Source: Mageeibacillus sp. UBA5770 (GTDB lineage Bacteria; Bacillota_A; Clostridia; Saccharofermentanales; Saccharofermentanaceae). Taken from it: a stretch of DNA of 42,127 nucleotides. The stretch covers positions 1 through 42,127 of the forward strand of contig DIEQ01000103.1 in the NCBI GenBank assembly GCA_002418705.1. The letters run 5' to 3'. Positions within the stretch are counted from its first letter, which is position 1. Each line of letters opens with the position of its first letter. Shown here piece by piece: positions 1-8,357 of this stretch. The position numbers and the translations under genes were made by a program. Below the pieces are notes generated by a model, which made no database searches, had not been told where the DNA came from, and saw only the letters and a program-made list of their open reading frames with translations.

Positions 1-1
1 T

Positions 2-268
2 TTTACAAAATACAAAGGAAACGCACTAACCAGTGAAGAATTCACAGACTTTATCAGAGAAAATGAAATATGTGATTTCTGCATAGCAGGAGCGGATGCT
101 GTTGCTTGTGTTAAATCGACTTGCTACAACTTATGCAAAGCAAATTATGGCGTCAATGTCCTGTCAGATTGCATTACCAGTTATGATAAAAGGAAAATTG
201 ACGAAATGCTGCGTTATTATGAAAGTAAAGGCAGTAAAATTATTTGTCTGAATGACCTATTGATTTAA
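2..268 (+). CDS. isochorismatase-like cysteine hydrolase, C-terminal part (5' end outside window)
   Basis: The open frame enters from the left edge and ends at the TAA at 266-268, giving the last 88 residues. The segment FCIAGADAVACVKSTCYNL matches the core of isochorismatase-family cysteine hydrolases, in which the Cys after the Ala in the ACVK(S/A)T motif is the nucleophile; the following SDCITSYDKRKIDEML and the closing strand with an Ile-rich end also fit the family. These enzymes hydrolyse isochorismate, nicotinamide or other small amides in the cytoplasm; the substrate cannot be told from this fragment. The stop is followed by the convergent GyrI-like gene with a 51-base gap. The N-terminal Asp and Lys of the catalytic triad lie outside the window. 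Confidence 0.8.
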   Translation, partial: FTKYKGNALTSEEFTDFIRENEICDFCIAGADAVACVKSTCYNLCKANYGVNVLSDCITSYDKRKIDEMLRYYESKGSKIICLNDLLI

Positions 269-319
269 GTACTTTCCATTTTCCGGAAGCAAATTTTGAA
301 GTTTTTATCTCGTCGGTCA

Positions 320-775
320 TCAGTATATTGGAATGCATATTTCGCATAAATGATGGGCAATCATATTAGCTGCATATCTTTCTAATACCGGTCTGGAAAT
401 ATCCATGCAAAATTCCTTATTGCCTATCTTGTTGAAAATATTCTCCAATGTCTTTTGAACAGCATCTGCAGTATGTTCGATTTCAAAAACTAAATATTTG
501 CCACCTGTTATCTCACCTTTATGCACATTCGGATCTTCGAACATATAACCGTCAGAAATAACAATACAAGTGTCGTACCGACAATCTTCAGCTTTAGTAA
601 CAGAGGGATTATCATGAGCGATCCCTAAGATAATCGAGTCGTCATTTAGTAAAGTTTTCTCTCTGGCCCATGTTTTTAATTCTTCCATCGTTTTAATGTT
701 GTTCACTCCATATGGTCCTATTTTCCGTATATATGCAATTCTATAACGCGGAGTGATTTCAATTGTCGTTTTCAT
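320..775 (-). CDS. stand-alone GyrI-like / AraC effector-binding domain protein
   Basis: This 151-residue protein starts at ATG with an AAAGGA ribosome site about 8 bases upstream. The opening strand RYRIAYIRKIGPYG, the central CRYDTCIVI segment and GKYLVFEIEHT are hallmarks of the GyrI-like small-molecule-binding fold (SbmC/GyrI, Rob and BmrR C-terminal domains). It has no DNA-binding domain, so it is a free-standing member. Such proteins bind or hydrolyse hydrophobic or cyclopropanoid ligands, or inhibit gyrase in the case of E. coli GyrI; which applies here is unknown. It is transcribed alone, convergent with the hydrolase to its left. A second GyrI-like domain occurs in this window fused to an AraC HTH (gene at 19608). 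Confidence 0.85.
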   Translation of the reverse strand: MKTTIEITPRYRIAYIRKIGPYGVNNIKTMEELKTWAREKTLLNDDSIILGIAHDNPSVTKAEDCRYDTCIVISDGYMFEDPNVHKGEITGGKYLVFEIEHTADAVQKTLENIFNKIGNKEFCMDISRPVLERYAANMIAHHLCEICIPIY

Positions 776-1120
776 TATACATCAATCCTTTCAACTACTA
801 TTTGACCGGTTACCATGAATTTAGCATGCATTAAAATGAAAAACAAACTAATTTTTAAAAATTACCATTTAGCAGTAAACGGCACTCGAGCCACATGGAA
901 ACAATTGCGTTGCTGTTGAAGAAGTAACCAGGTATGAAATATAGTATAGGGTCAATTCGGCTAATGATGGACAGTCAATGTATAGCCTGAAATTAGAGGT
1001 TTTACGGGAATTTGGCAAGAGTTTTGGAGATGGATTTAATCCCCTTGCATGCAGGCGTATGGGGTTTTTGCGTGGGGTATAGAAAAATACAAAATGCTTG
1101 GTTTCGTGGAATGGCCTTCA
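776..1120. other. intergenic stretch without a recognisable gene
   Basis: About 345 bases between the divergent GyrI-like gene and the aldolase promoter. No frame gives a convincing protein and base composition is AT-rich near 800-870. An imperfect CCCC...GGGGTTTTTG hairpin at about 1040-1068 could be the relic of a terminator. I see no riboswitch-like conserved block here. Confidence 0.4.
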
Positions 1121-1149
1121 TTGCATACAGGGGCGAAAAGGAATATACT
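1121..1149 (+). promoter_or_regulatory. sigma-A-type promoter of the aldolase gene
   Basis: TTGCAT at 1121-1126 and TATACT at 1144-1149 are separated by exactly 17 bases and lie about 60 bases before the aldolase start, pointing at it. The match is good but not perfect (TTGACA/TATAAT). Confidence 0.5.
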
Positions 1150-1207
1150 TAATCTAAAGCGGTTATCAAATAATGGGTTTTTTTCATTTTGAAATGAGGT
1201 GAGTTAC

Positions 1208-2095
1208 ATGAATAGCAGGCAGAAGGAAATCATGAAAAACGGGCAGGGGTTCATAGCGGCTCTCGATCAAAGCGGTGGAAGCACGCCGAAGGCTTTGACC
1301 GGCTATGGCATACCGAAAGAAGCATATAGCAGCGAAGAAGAAATGTTCAGCCTTGTCCATGAAATGAGGAGCCGAATCATGAAGAGCCCTTCTTTCAGCT
1401 CTGAACACATCCTGGCAGCCATTCTTTTTGAACAGACGATGGATAGGCAGGTAGAAGGCAAGTTGACGGCTGATTACCTGTGGGAGGAAAAGGGTATTGT
1501 TCCCATTCTCAAGGTGGACGAGGGTTTGGCTGAATTGGAACAGGGCGTTCAGTTGATGAAACCGATTAAAAGCCTCGAAAAAACGCTGAAGAGGGCCCGG
1601 GAAAGGCGGATATTCGGGACAAAGATGCGTTCACTAATCAAGAAAGCCAATCCTGATGGCATTAAAGCGATCATCGAACAGCAATACGAATATGCAAAAC
1701 GCATCATTGCAGCTGGACTTGTACCGATTGTCGAACCGGAAGTTGATATTAAAAGTGAGGACAAGGGCGAATCGGAAATTATTCTAAAACAGGAAATGTT
1801 GAAACAACTGGATCTTCTACCGGAGGGCGATGTCGTCATGCTGAAACTGTCCCTGCCCGACGAATCGGATTTCTACCGCGAGCTAATAGAACATCCGAGG
1901 GTTTTACGCGTCGCAGCGCTCTCGGGAGGCTACAGCCGGGAAGAGGCAGTCGCGCTGTTGGCAAGCAACAAAGGCATGATTGCCAGTTTTTCAAGGGCGT
2001 TGGTCGAAGGACTGGCAGCGAACCAAATTGAAGATGCGTTCAATAAAACTCTGAAGGATGCCATTGAGAAAATTTATCGGGCTTCCATTAGTTGA
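1208..2095 (+). CDS. fda: fructose-bisphosphate aldolase, class I
   Basis: Cleaves fructose 1,6-bisphosphate to dihydroxyacetone phosphate and glyceraldehyde 3-phosphate through a Schiff-base lysine, in glycolysis or gluconeogenesis, in the cytoplasm. The 295-residue length and the start [20 protein letters not shown] are characteristic of the bacterial class I enzyme related to staphylococcal Fda. The central segments [22 protein letters not shown] (active-site Glu region), VVMLKLSLP (containing the lysine expected to form the Schiff base) and [14 protein letters not shown] (phosphate binding) are all present. I chose ATG 1208 because GAGGTG sits six bases before it; the in-frame GTG at 1199 lies inside that ribosome site. 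It has its own promoter and ends before a bidirectional terminator, so it is a single-gene unit. Confidence 0.95.
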   Translation: MNSRQKEIMKNGQGFIAALDQSGGSTPKALTGYGIPKEAYSSEEEMFSLVHEMRSRIMKSPSFSSEHILAAILFEQTMDRQVEGKLTADYLWEEKGIVPILKVDEGLAELEQGVQLMKPIKSLEKTLKRARERRIFGTKMRSLIKKANPDGIKAIIEQQYEYAKRIIAAGLVPIVEPEVDIKSEDKGESEIILKQEMLKQLDLLPEGDVVMLKLSLPDESDFYRELIEHPRVLRVAALSGGYSREEAVALLASNKGMIASFSRALVEGLAANQIEDAFNKTLKDAIEKIYRASIS

Positions 2096-2234
2096 AGATC
2101 ATCATCATGGGGAGCAAAACAGCAAGGAAGATTTAATTTCTAAAAGTCTTCAGGAACGGAGACTATTTTCATTTTCGAGTAGATGTTAGGGCCAATTGGT
2201 ATATTTGTAAACCAATATAATTATTGGCAATGAG

Positions 2235-2262
2235 AAAACCCGCCAAATCTGAACGGGTTTTT
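2235..2262. terminator. bidirectional rho-independent terminator between aldolase and ABC operon
   Basis: AAAACCCG at 2235-2242 pairs with CGGGTTTT at 2254-2261 across an 11-base loop. T runs follow on both strands, so it can end the aldolase transcript from the left and the ArsR-ABC operon from the right. Confidence 0.75.
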
Positions 2263-2267
2263 AAGAT

Positions 2268-3002
2268 CTAATAGATCCATCTTTTCTTTATATTATGGGT
2301 GCTTATTGTGAATAGCACTATGGCATAACCAATAAGTACAAGGAGACTGATCCATAGACTAATAGATCCAACTGAATTAATCGAGAAATTTAACATGTCT
2401 GCCCCGTAAGTTAATGGCAAGATGTAAGATAATGGTTGAACAAAAGCCGGAAGATTTTCAATGGGTATAAATAATCCGCACAAGAACACCATTGGAAATC
2501 GAAAAAAGTTGGAAAAAGTTTGAGCCTCAAAAACCTCACTGACTGAGACTGCGATAAACAGGCCAAGGAAAGTTGAGGTAATAGCAATCAAAACAACACC
2601 GACAAATGTTGTTAACCAATTGATGCCAGACAAATCAACCATGAATGAAGCAAATAGTACTGGGATCAAAGCGTTAATGATCCCAAAGAAGATGGCACCG
2701 GTTGTTTTTGCAAGCATCAACAAATTTAAACTTATGGGAGCCAGTAATAGTCGTTCGAATGATCTGCTTTTTCTCTCGAATGTAATCGTGACTGCAAGCA
2801 TGGATGTCGTTCCAAAGAGAATCGATAATGCCATAACGCCTGGTAATATCCCGCGAATATCCACCTCGCTGCTGGAACGCATAAAAAACATAAGAGTCCA
2901 GGAAATGGGGAAAATGATGCCCCAGCTGATGTTAGGCGGCTTTAAGTAATAGTTTTTCATATCTTTCATCAAGATGCTCCAGTACGCCATTAGTTTGTTC
3001 AT
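2268..3002 (-). CDS. ABC-2 type transporter permease
   Basis: A 244-residue membrane protein with about six hydrophobic segments, the layout of ABC-2 permeases (drug, polysaccharide and daunorubicin-type exporters). The stretch FLCGLFIPIENLPAFVQPLSYILPLTYG is the typical ABC-2 signature region before the last helices. It works in the membrane with the ATPase encoded immediately upstream; the start ATG overlaps the ATPase stop by four bases (ATGA), a sign of translational coupling, and GGAGGGG lies about nine bases before the start. The neighbouring ArsR-family repressor suggests induction by a small compound or metal. The exported substrate is unknown; ABC-2 exporters usually move drugs, lipids or bacteriocin-like peptides. 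Confidence 0.92.
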   Translation of the reverse strand: MNKLMAYWSILMKDMKNYYLKPPNISWGIIFPISWTLMFFMRSSSEVDIRGILPGVMALSILFGTTSMLAVTITFERKSRSFERLLLAPISLNLLMLAKTTGAIFFGIINALIPVLFASFMVDLSGINWLTTFVGVVLIAITSTFLGLFIAVSVSEVFEAQTFSNFFRFPMVFLCGLFIPIENLPAFVQPLSYILPLTYGADMLNFSINSVGSISLWISLLVLIGYAIVLFTISTHNIKKRWIY

Positions 3003-3964
3003 TTCTTTTTCCCCTCCTTCTCCTTCTTTAATTTATCAATTTCGATTCCTGTAATTTTAACAAACACTTCCTCGAGTGAAGGACGTATGATTTTGGCTTC
3101 ACTGATTTTGATGCCCTCTTGTTCGAAAAGCTTCATAAAAGGCATGAGTTCTATTTGCTCTTTAGAAGTGATTCGAATGCTACGATTTGTGCTTGATTTA
3201 ATACTAACATTGGGGAAAGCATCAACAAGCTGTTTCTCAAGATTTATGCCATTGGAATCCGTTCCGAATTCAACGATGTTTTCCTGCTGAGCTTCATCCA
3301 TCAATGTCTGAACTTCACTTACCTTTATTACATTTCCTCCCACAATGAAACCGATCCTATGACACAATCTTTCTGCATCCTCAATATAATGAGTCGTCAG
3401 AAAAATAGTAGTACCTTTATCATTGAGTTCTTTAATCATTCTGCGAATCTGTCTAGCACTTTCGACATCGATGCCAGTGGTCGGCTCATCTAAAAATAGG
3501 ATTTCTGGATTATGAATGATGCCAGCTGCTATGGTCAGCTTTCTCTTCATACCTTTTGAATAGGCTTTGAATGGTCGATTGCCTATATCATCTAATGAGA
3601 ATTGCTTGAGAAGCTCTTTTGCTCTTTTCTCTCGAGCCTCCTTTTTCATGCCATAAAGAGATGCACAAAAAACAAGGTTGTCAAAACCGCTCATGTCATC
3701 ATATAAATTACTTTCGTCAGGTACAATGCCGATGATCTGCTGGACTTTCTTAATATCTTTGATACCATCCTGTCCGGATATCATAATTTCTCCTGAGGAT
3801 GGTTTTGCCAGACCTGTGAGCATATTGATGGTGGTCGTTTTTCCTGCGCCGTTTGGGCCAAGAAAGCCAAACACTTCACCTTTTTCAATAGTAAAACTAA
3901 TACCTTTTACGGCTTTAAAGTCATTAAAATTTTTTGCCAGATTATTTACTTCAATTATATTCAA
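2999..3964 (-). CDS. ABC transporter ATP-binding protein
   Basis: ATPase subunit of the exporter formed with the downstream permease. Reading from TTG 3964 the protein has 321 residues, with Walker A GPNGAGKTT at about 36-44, a signature YSKGMKRKL variant usual in ABC-2 systems, Walker B ILFLDEPTTGID and the H-loop in LTTHYIEDAE. The C-terminal third (about 220-321) is the extra regulatory domain seen in CcmA/drug-type ATPases. I chose TTG because GGGAGGT lies six bases before it and the protein then begins directly at the ABC domain. An alternative ATG at 4042 would add 26 residues and overlap the ArsR stop by four bases, but has only a weak ribosome site. Confidence 0.9.
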   Translation of the reverse strand: MNIIEVNNLAKNFNDFKAVKGISFTIEKGEVFGFLGPNGAGKTTTINMLTGLAKPSSGEIMISGQDGIKDIKKVQQIIGIVPDESNLYDDMSGFDNLVFCASLYGMKKEAREKRAKELLKQFSLDDIGNRPFKAYSKGMKRKLTIAAGIIHNPEILFLDEPTTGIDVESARQIRRMIKELNDKGTTIFLTTHYIEDAERLCHRIGFIVGGNVIKVSEVQTLMDEAQQENIVEFGTDSNGINLEKQLVDAFPNVSIKSSTNRSIRITSKEQIELMPFMKLFEQEGIKISEAKIIRPSLEEVFVKITGIEIDKLKKEKEGKKK

Positions 3965-4038
3965 GCAATTACCTCCCTGCATGACTTGAAATGAGCAGGA
4001 CTCTTTCTTGAATTCTGTCCAATTCAGAGTCAAATTTT

Positions 4039-4380
4039 TCATGCTTTTTCTTCATCATTTTCATTCCATGAATGATTCTTGGTGCGTGATTTTGAACATT
4101 CTGTTTCGATTTTTTCCAACTCGCTTAGCACAGCAATCTCTTTTGCCATTTTTTTCAGCAATTCACGGTCTACATAATAGTGGGCAAAATATCCTCTTTT
4201 TTCACCTTTAACAATCTCAGCATTTCGAAGGATTTTCAAATGCTGTGAAACTGCAGATTCAGACATATCAAGTCTTTTAGCAAGTGCACCAACACAAAAA
4301 TCATGTTGCAAAAGGAGTTTAACTAAATTGTATCTTGTTTCATCACCTAGTGATTTCATAATTTCGAACAACTCTGGCAT
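4039..4380 (-). CDS. ArsR-family winged-helix transcriptional regulator
   Basis: A 113-residue repressor of the ArsR/SmtB kind. The N-terminal LGDETRYNLVKLLL helix, followed by CVGALAKRLDMSESAVSQHLKILRNAEIVKGEKRGYFAHYYV, is a textbook ArsR winged helix at about residues 8-80. The basic/acidic tail contains one Cys; a lone Cys in helix alpha-3 (FCVG) replaces the usual ELCVC metal site, so the inducer may not be a thiophilic metal. ATG 4380 is chosen because AGAGGTG is six bases upstream; an in-frame GTG nine bases earlier falls in that site. It is first in the operon ArsR-ATPase-permease and most likely represses its own promoter through the inverted repeat at 4399-4434. Confidence 0.92.
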   Translation of the reverse strand: MPELFEIMKSLGDETRYNLVKLLLQHDFCVGALAKRLDMSESAVSQHLKILRNAEIVKGEKRGYFAHYYVDRELLKKMAKEIAVLSELEKIETECSKSRTKNHSWNENDEEKA

Positions 4381-4398
4381 AGATATCACCTCTTATTA

Positions 4399-4434
4399 TT
4401 AAGTATATGCTAAAATGGATTATAATATACTTAA
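4399..4434 (-). promoter_or_regulatory. operator of the ArsR-ABC operon (10-bp perfect inverted repeat)
   Basis: TTAAGTATAT at 4399-4408 and ATATACTTAA at 4425-4434 are perfect reverse complements with a 16-base spacer. One arm lies in the promoter spacer, the other near the transcription start, so a bound dimer would cover the -10 box. The site sits directly before the ArsR gene, where such repressors normally bind. Confidence 0.7.
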
Positions 4435-4448
4435 TTAAAAATTGTCAA
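4419..4448 (-). promoter_or_regulatory. promoter of the ArsR-ABC operon
   Basis: On the minus strand a consensus TTGACA (4448-4443) is followed after 18 bases by a consensus TATAAT (4424-4419), about 38 bases before the ArsR start codon. Both hexamers match sigma-A consensus perfectly. Confidence 0.85.
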
Positions 4449-4452
4449 AACA

Positions 4453-4782
4453 TTAATTGAATATGTGAATGGGCTGCACCCAGAAAAGGGTTGCACCTAT
4501 ACAGTGTTGAACGAGGCCGCGAAGACATTGGAAGAGAAAGGAATCAATACAGAAATCTTCTGCTTTGGCACGCCGGCACTCGAAGCAGCGGGGCAGAGCG
4601 ATCCGGATGGCAGTGCAACGAGTGGTCTGTTCGGATTCGCATTGTTCTTTAAAAATGAAAAATTGAAGCAATATATTAAGATTGGTGATAATATGAATAA
4701 GAATGATGGGGAGCATACCAAGCGTAACCTTGATTTGACTGAATCCAATTGCTGCTGGGATCCCTTGGAAGGAGGAATCTGA
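4453..4782 (+). pseudogene. decayed N-terminal fragment of a flavodoxin-family NAD(P)H-dependent oxidoreductase
   Basis: The frame from about 4462 reads VNGLHPEKGCTYTVLNEAAKTLEEKGINTEIF, which resembles the start of FMN-dependent flavodoxin-like reductases (VNGSPRxxGxTxxxLxxxAxxLEExGxExEI). The first beta strand and start codon are gone, the SPR phosphate-binding loop is damaged (Ser to Leu, Arg to Glu), and after about 4560 the frame no longer resembles the family. The rest, to 4782, is open but has no recognisable similarity. I take it as a remnant, not a working gene. The ribosome site at its end belongs to the EFR1 gene that follows. Confidence 0.5.
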
Positions 4783-4783
4783 A

Positions 4784-5635
4784 GTGAAATGTTTGATTAT
4801 TTATTATTCATTAACTAATGCAACAGCCCAAATTGCAGAAAACATTTCAACTGGGTTAGAGAGAGCTGGCTTTCATGTCAGACTTTGCAATATTAAGGAT
4901 GAGAGCCTTCCTGATCTTCAGGAGTTCGATTTGCTTGGCATTGGGACGCCGGTTTACTATGTTCAGATCCCCATAAACGTGCTGGAGTGCATTGAGACCC
5001 TATCGAATGAAAAAAATATCAAGGCTTTCGCGTTTCTTACAAACAGCTCATTCGCCTGGAATGCGGGAGACATGCTAAAGAAAGAAATTTTCAGAAGAGG
5101 TTTTAGCATTTCTGGATGGTTTTATAGTAACGGAACTGGCTATTTTCTCCCCTATATTAAGCAAGGATGCCTTGTATCGCCTGGTCATCCGACCTCTGAA
5201 GATCTTGAACGAGCGCAACAATTCGGATATGACATGGGAACCGGATCCGGAGAGTCTCGCTGGATGGAGAAAACAACACTCCCTCCAATGATTTATCGTC
5301 TGGAGCAAAATCTCACGAAACGAGTGATGATTCGTCGCATTTATCAAAAGCTTTTTTATCTCGATAAAAGAAAATGCATAAAATGCGGGATATGCGTAAA
5401 CGGATGCCCCACTCAGAACATTATTCGCGATATCGAAGGCTGCCCTAGTTGGAATAAATCATGCATCATGTGCCTGTCCTGCGAATTCCATTGTCCTAAA
5501 GAGGCGATCCTGTCCCCGGTCAGCTGGGCGATCATGAAACCCCTGATCCGATACAATGTGAAAAAAATCATGGATGATCCGGGGCTGGAAAAGATCAAGG
5601 CACGGCACCATGATGGAAAAATCGACACCTTGTAA
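4784..5635 (+). CDS. EFR1-type flavodoxin-ferredoxin fusion protein
   Basis: A 283-residue cytoplasmic electron-transfer protein. Residues 1 to about 150 form a flavodoxin-like domain opening with KCLIIYYSLTNATAQIAENI, the FMN phosphate loop region. Residues about 195-240 hold two [4Fe-4S] motifs, CIKCGICVNGCP and CIMCLSCEFHCP, each C-x2-C-x2-C-x3-CP. This architecture is that of EFR1-family proteins common in anaerobic Bacillota and archaea, thought to shuttle electrons between ferredoxin and FMN partners; the redox partner is unknown. It starts at GTG with AAGGAGG eight bases upstream. It appears to stand alone, following a flavodoxin-family remnant. Confidence 0.9.
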   Translation: MKCLIIYYSLTNATAQIAENISTGLERAGFHVRLCNIKDESLPDLQEFDLLGIGTPVYYVQIPINVLECIETLSNEKNIKAFAFLTNSSFAWNAGDMLKKEIFRRGFSISGWFYSNGTGYFLPYIKQGCLVSPGHPTSEDLERAQQFGYDMGTGSGESRWMEKTTLPPMIYRLEQNLTKRVMIRRIYQKLFYLDKRKCIKCGICVNGCPTQNIIRDIEGCPSWNKSCIMCLSCEFHCPKEAILSPVSWAIMKPLIRYNVKKIMDDPGLEKIKARHHDGKIDTL

Positions 5636-5806
5636 TCTTGATAAGGATACGCTGCATCCATGGAGCAGCGGCGAATGATTTCCTGATGCAGTTCAAGCGT
5701 TCAAGAGGCTCAACTGGACAAGTTTTGTCCTTGGAGTGACCATAGTCGGTATCGAACGCGGCTATCTGTTTACGGAAGTAAGAGCACAGGCGGATTTTGT
5801 GTTACT

Positions 5807-6109
5807 CGTCAAGAATTGCTTTTACCCTCTAAAATCGGCACCATTTTAATAGATAAACCGCTTCTTTTAAATTACGAATTGCCCGAAGGAAAGTTTGTTG
5901 CCTATAAAGGTCGCTACTACTGTTGGCTTGGGATTTCACGGGAGGGACAGATTATTCTTCCAAAAGAGACATTGAAATTTTTAAATCTTGAAGAAGGAAT
6001 GGAACTTTTATCCATTCGAAGCAGCAATATTGCATTTACGATGGGAGCCAAAGGGCCACTGCTTGAAATAGCGGCGAATTATAAAGGCAATATAGAGATA
6101 TTTTATTAA
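5807..6109 (+). pseudogene. AbrB/SpoVT-like small protein, probably 5'-truncated
   Basis: The frame reads VTRQELLLPSKIGTILIDK and then a segment around residues 45-75 (GQIILPKETLKFLNLEEG) that looks like a swapped-hairpin AbrB/MazE/SpoVT DNA-binding element (G-x-I-x-LPKE-x-x-x-x-L-x-x-x-EG). Length to the stop is about 97-100 residues. The only start in frame is TTG at 5816, with no ribosome site, and the coding similarity seems to begin before it, so I think the true start has been lost. It could still be translated from TTG. The 170 bases upstream hold no gene I can identify. Confidence 0.45.
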
Positions 6110-6412
6110 ATGCCTGCTTGCCCGCACCTCTACGGGGTTTGGCGTTTGAAGAAGCTGGGCGGACCCGGCATTGAGGAATACAGGCAAAATATTCCGAGGT
6201 CATGGAAGGGTCAGACCCGTGGATTTTAGCAAAAGCGATTTATATTTCAGGATATAATCAAAAACCGCAATAAAGTGCATGAGTTGATAAGATGCCGATC
6301 ATTCTATGACTTAGTGTCGGCGCGGGACTGAGCATCGGAATATATATACATTTGAGTCGGATAAATGAGCCATGATCGCATACACAGGTCATAGAATATT
6401 GCTGCCGCCTGA
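6110..6412. other. intergenic stretch without a recognisable gene
   Basis: About 300 bases between two convergent genes. Short frames such as that ending in YISGYNQKPQ at about 6270 have coding-like composition, which suggests old gene remains, but nothing is identifiable and no terminator hairpin with a T run was found. Confidence 0.35.
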
Positions 6413-6829
6413 TTACGGTACCAGCTCGATCCGGATCGCCTGCGCGCCTTCCCACAGGACTTTTTCCCCCAAATTTTCCAGATTTTCAAGGCCTTCAATG
6501 ATCGTGAGGAAATGGTTGCCGGCCAATTGCCCCACCTGGCTGGAAAAGAGGCACCTTCCATAAGCCACGATTATTTCCATTTCACTGATCCCGCCCGGAT
6601 AGAGCAGGAATTCTCCTTTGGCGGGATGGCTGGTGTGATTTTCATAATCCAGACCAAGTCTCAGATCTCCATACGGGATCCACATTCCTTGTCCGCTCCA
6701 GCGAACATGGATCAGCTTGTTTTTCAGCGGCAGCAGTTTTTTGAAAACATCGCAGGTTTTAGGCGCCTGTTCCTCTTCCAGCCGTCCGATGAATTCGTAA
6801 CCTCCGGCTGAGATTTTTACTTTTGTCAT
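6413..6829 (-). CDS. DUF3830 family cyclophilin-like protein
   Basis: A 138-residue protein whose segments EEEQAPKTCDVFKKLLPL, IHVRWSGQGMWIPYG, ENHTSHPAKGEFLLYPGGISEMEIIVAYG, GQLAGNHFLTIIEG and VLWEGAQAIRIE match DUF3830 almost end to end. The family has a cyclophilin-like beta barrel and is often found near amidohydrolases or hydantoinase/creatininase-type enzymes; a biochemical role has not been established to my knowledge. GGGAGTG lies about seven bases before the ATG. It is transcribed alone, away from the iron-sulfur gene on the other strand. Confidence 0.85.
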   Translation of the reverse strand: MTKVKISAGGYEFIGRLEEEQAPKTCDVFKKLLPLKNKLIHVRWSGQGMWIPYGDLRLGLDYENHTSHPAKGEFLLYPGGISEMEIIVAYGRCLFSSQVGQLAGNHFLTIIEGLENLENLGEKVLWEGAQAIRIELVP

Positions 6830-7010
6830 TTTATCACTCCCTTATTTTATAGACTTCTGTATAATAATATATAACAAACTTCTTCGGATGACAACGAAAG
6901 TGCAGCCGGCGTGGCCGGATTGGCGCTGGGCGCTGGCTGGTGAAATCTTCAAGAGGAATGGCCGGCCGTTTGAAATATACTGCGCAAATTGATCCTGAAA
7001 GGTGGGTTTC

Positions 7011-8297
7011 ATGGGACATATCACAAGCAAAGATGCCTATAAGAGTCTGGAGGAGCGTATCAATTGGTTTACTCAAGGCGCCCCGTCATCGGACAGCCTG
7101 CATGACATCCTGAAGGTATTATATACAGAAACGGAAGCCAAATGGGCCGCCCTTTTACCGGTCCGGCCTTTCACCGCAAAAAAAGCTGCAAAGATCTGGA
7201 ATGTCAGCGAAGGGAAAGCCGAGGCCTTTCTCGAGCATTTATGTGAGAAGGCTCTGCTTGTTGATTCCTTCTACAAGGGCGTGCGCCAATTTGTGATGCC
7301 GCCGCCGATGGCCGGGTTTATCGAATTCGCCTTGATGCGTACAAGAGGCGACATCGATCAGAAATATTTAAGCCAGTTATATTATCAATATATGAATGTG
7401 GAAGAGGATTTTGTCAAGGACCTTTTTTTCGCCACAGAGACGCGGCTTGGCCGCGTTTTTGTGCAGGAGCCGGTCCTGACGAGTGAAAACACGATCCATA
7501 TCCTGGATTATGAAAGAGCCAGCCATATTATTGAAGAAGCGACGTACATCGGCCTCGGAACCTGTTATTGCAGGCACAAGATGCTCCATGCGGGCCATCC
7601 TTGCGAAATAAATGCACCGATGGATGTTTGTCTTACGCTTGGAAATATCGCGCGTTCTCTTGCGGAAAACGGGCAGCACGCCCGATTGATCGACAGGAAA
7701 GAGGCGATGGAAGTGCTGGAACGTTCGTATGAGGCCGATCTGGTGCAAATGGGCGAAAACGTTCGCGAAGTGCCTGCTTTTATATGCAATTGCTGCGGCT
7801 GCTGCTGCGAAGCCCTGCAGGCGGCAAGAAAATTCAGTCCTATGCAGCCGGTGGCCACGACAAATTATATCCCCAGGATTTCGGTAGAATGCTCAGGCTG
7901 CGGTATATGTGAGAAGGTATGTCCGATAGGCGCCATTTCCATGCGGGTCGGGCAGGGAGGCAAGGTGCAGGCACACGTCGATCATGAGATCTGCCTTGGA
8001 TGCGGCGTCTGTGTGCGTCGCTGTTCCCGCCAAGCCATTGAACTTGAGCGGAGAGCCGTCCAAATCATTACGCCGGTGAACAGCACCCATCGATTCGTCC
8101 TGCAAGCCATCGAAAAGGGAACCCTCCAAAATCTCATATTCGACAATCAGGCATTTGCCAATCACCGTGCGATGGCAGCCGTACTCGGCGTCATACTCAA
8201 ATTATCGCCCATAAAACAGGCAATGGCCAGCAGGCAATTCAAATCCATCTATCTGGATAAATTGTTGTCGGAAAAAGGGAGGAAGAATCATTTATGA
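7011..8297 (+). CDS. 4Fe-4S binding protein with N-terminal wHTH-like region and cysteine-rich centre
   Basis: A 428-residue cytoplasmic redox protein. The N-terminal 90 residues include a helix-turn-helix-like stretch (AAKIWNVSEGKAEAFLEHL). A central cysteine-rich zone has CYCRHKMLHAGHPC and CNCCGCCCEAL, and the C-terminal third carries two [4Fe-4S] motifs, CSGCGICEKVCP and CLGCGVCVRRCS. This arrangement is common in clostridial '4Fe-4S binding' proteins of unknown partner. ATG 7011 is preceded by AAAGGTGG; the in-frame GTG at 7002 lies inside that site. The AraC gene starts 60 bases downstream. A shortened copy of this gene, with the sequence up to the AraC ribosome site, survives at 22742-22882. 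Confidence 0.85.
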   Translation: MGHITSKDAYKSLEERINWFTQGAPSSDSLHDILKVLYTETEAKWAALLPVRPFTAKKAAKIWNVSEGKAEAFLEHLCEKALLVDSFYKGVRQFVMPPPMAGFIEFALMRTRGDIDQKYLSQLYYQYMNVEEDFVKDLFFATETRLGRVFVQEPVLTSENTIHILDYERASHIIEEATYIGLGTCYCRHKMLHAGHPCEINAPMDVCLTLGNIARSLAENGQHARLIDRKEAMEVLERSYEADLVQMGENVREVPAFICNCCGCCCEALQAARKFSPMQPVATTNYIPRISVECSGCGICEKVCPIGAISMRVGQGGKVQAHVDHEICLGCGVCVRRCSRQAIELERRAVQIITPVNSTHRFVLQAIEKGTLQNLIFDNQAFANHRAMAAVLGVILKLSPIKQAMASRQFKSIYLDKLLSEKGRKNHL

Positions 8298-8357
8298 ATA
8301 TATAATTGAGGCCAGAAAATATCGGCGGCATTCATAGGTATAAGGAAGAGGCGTTAT

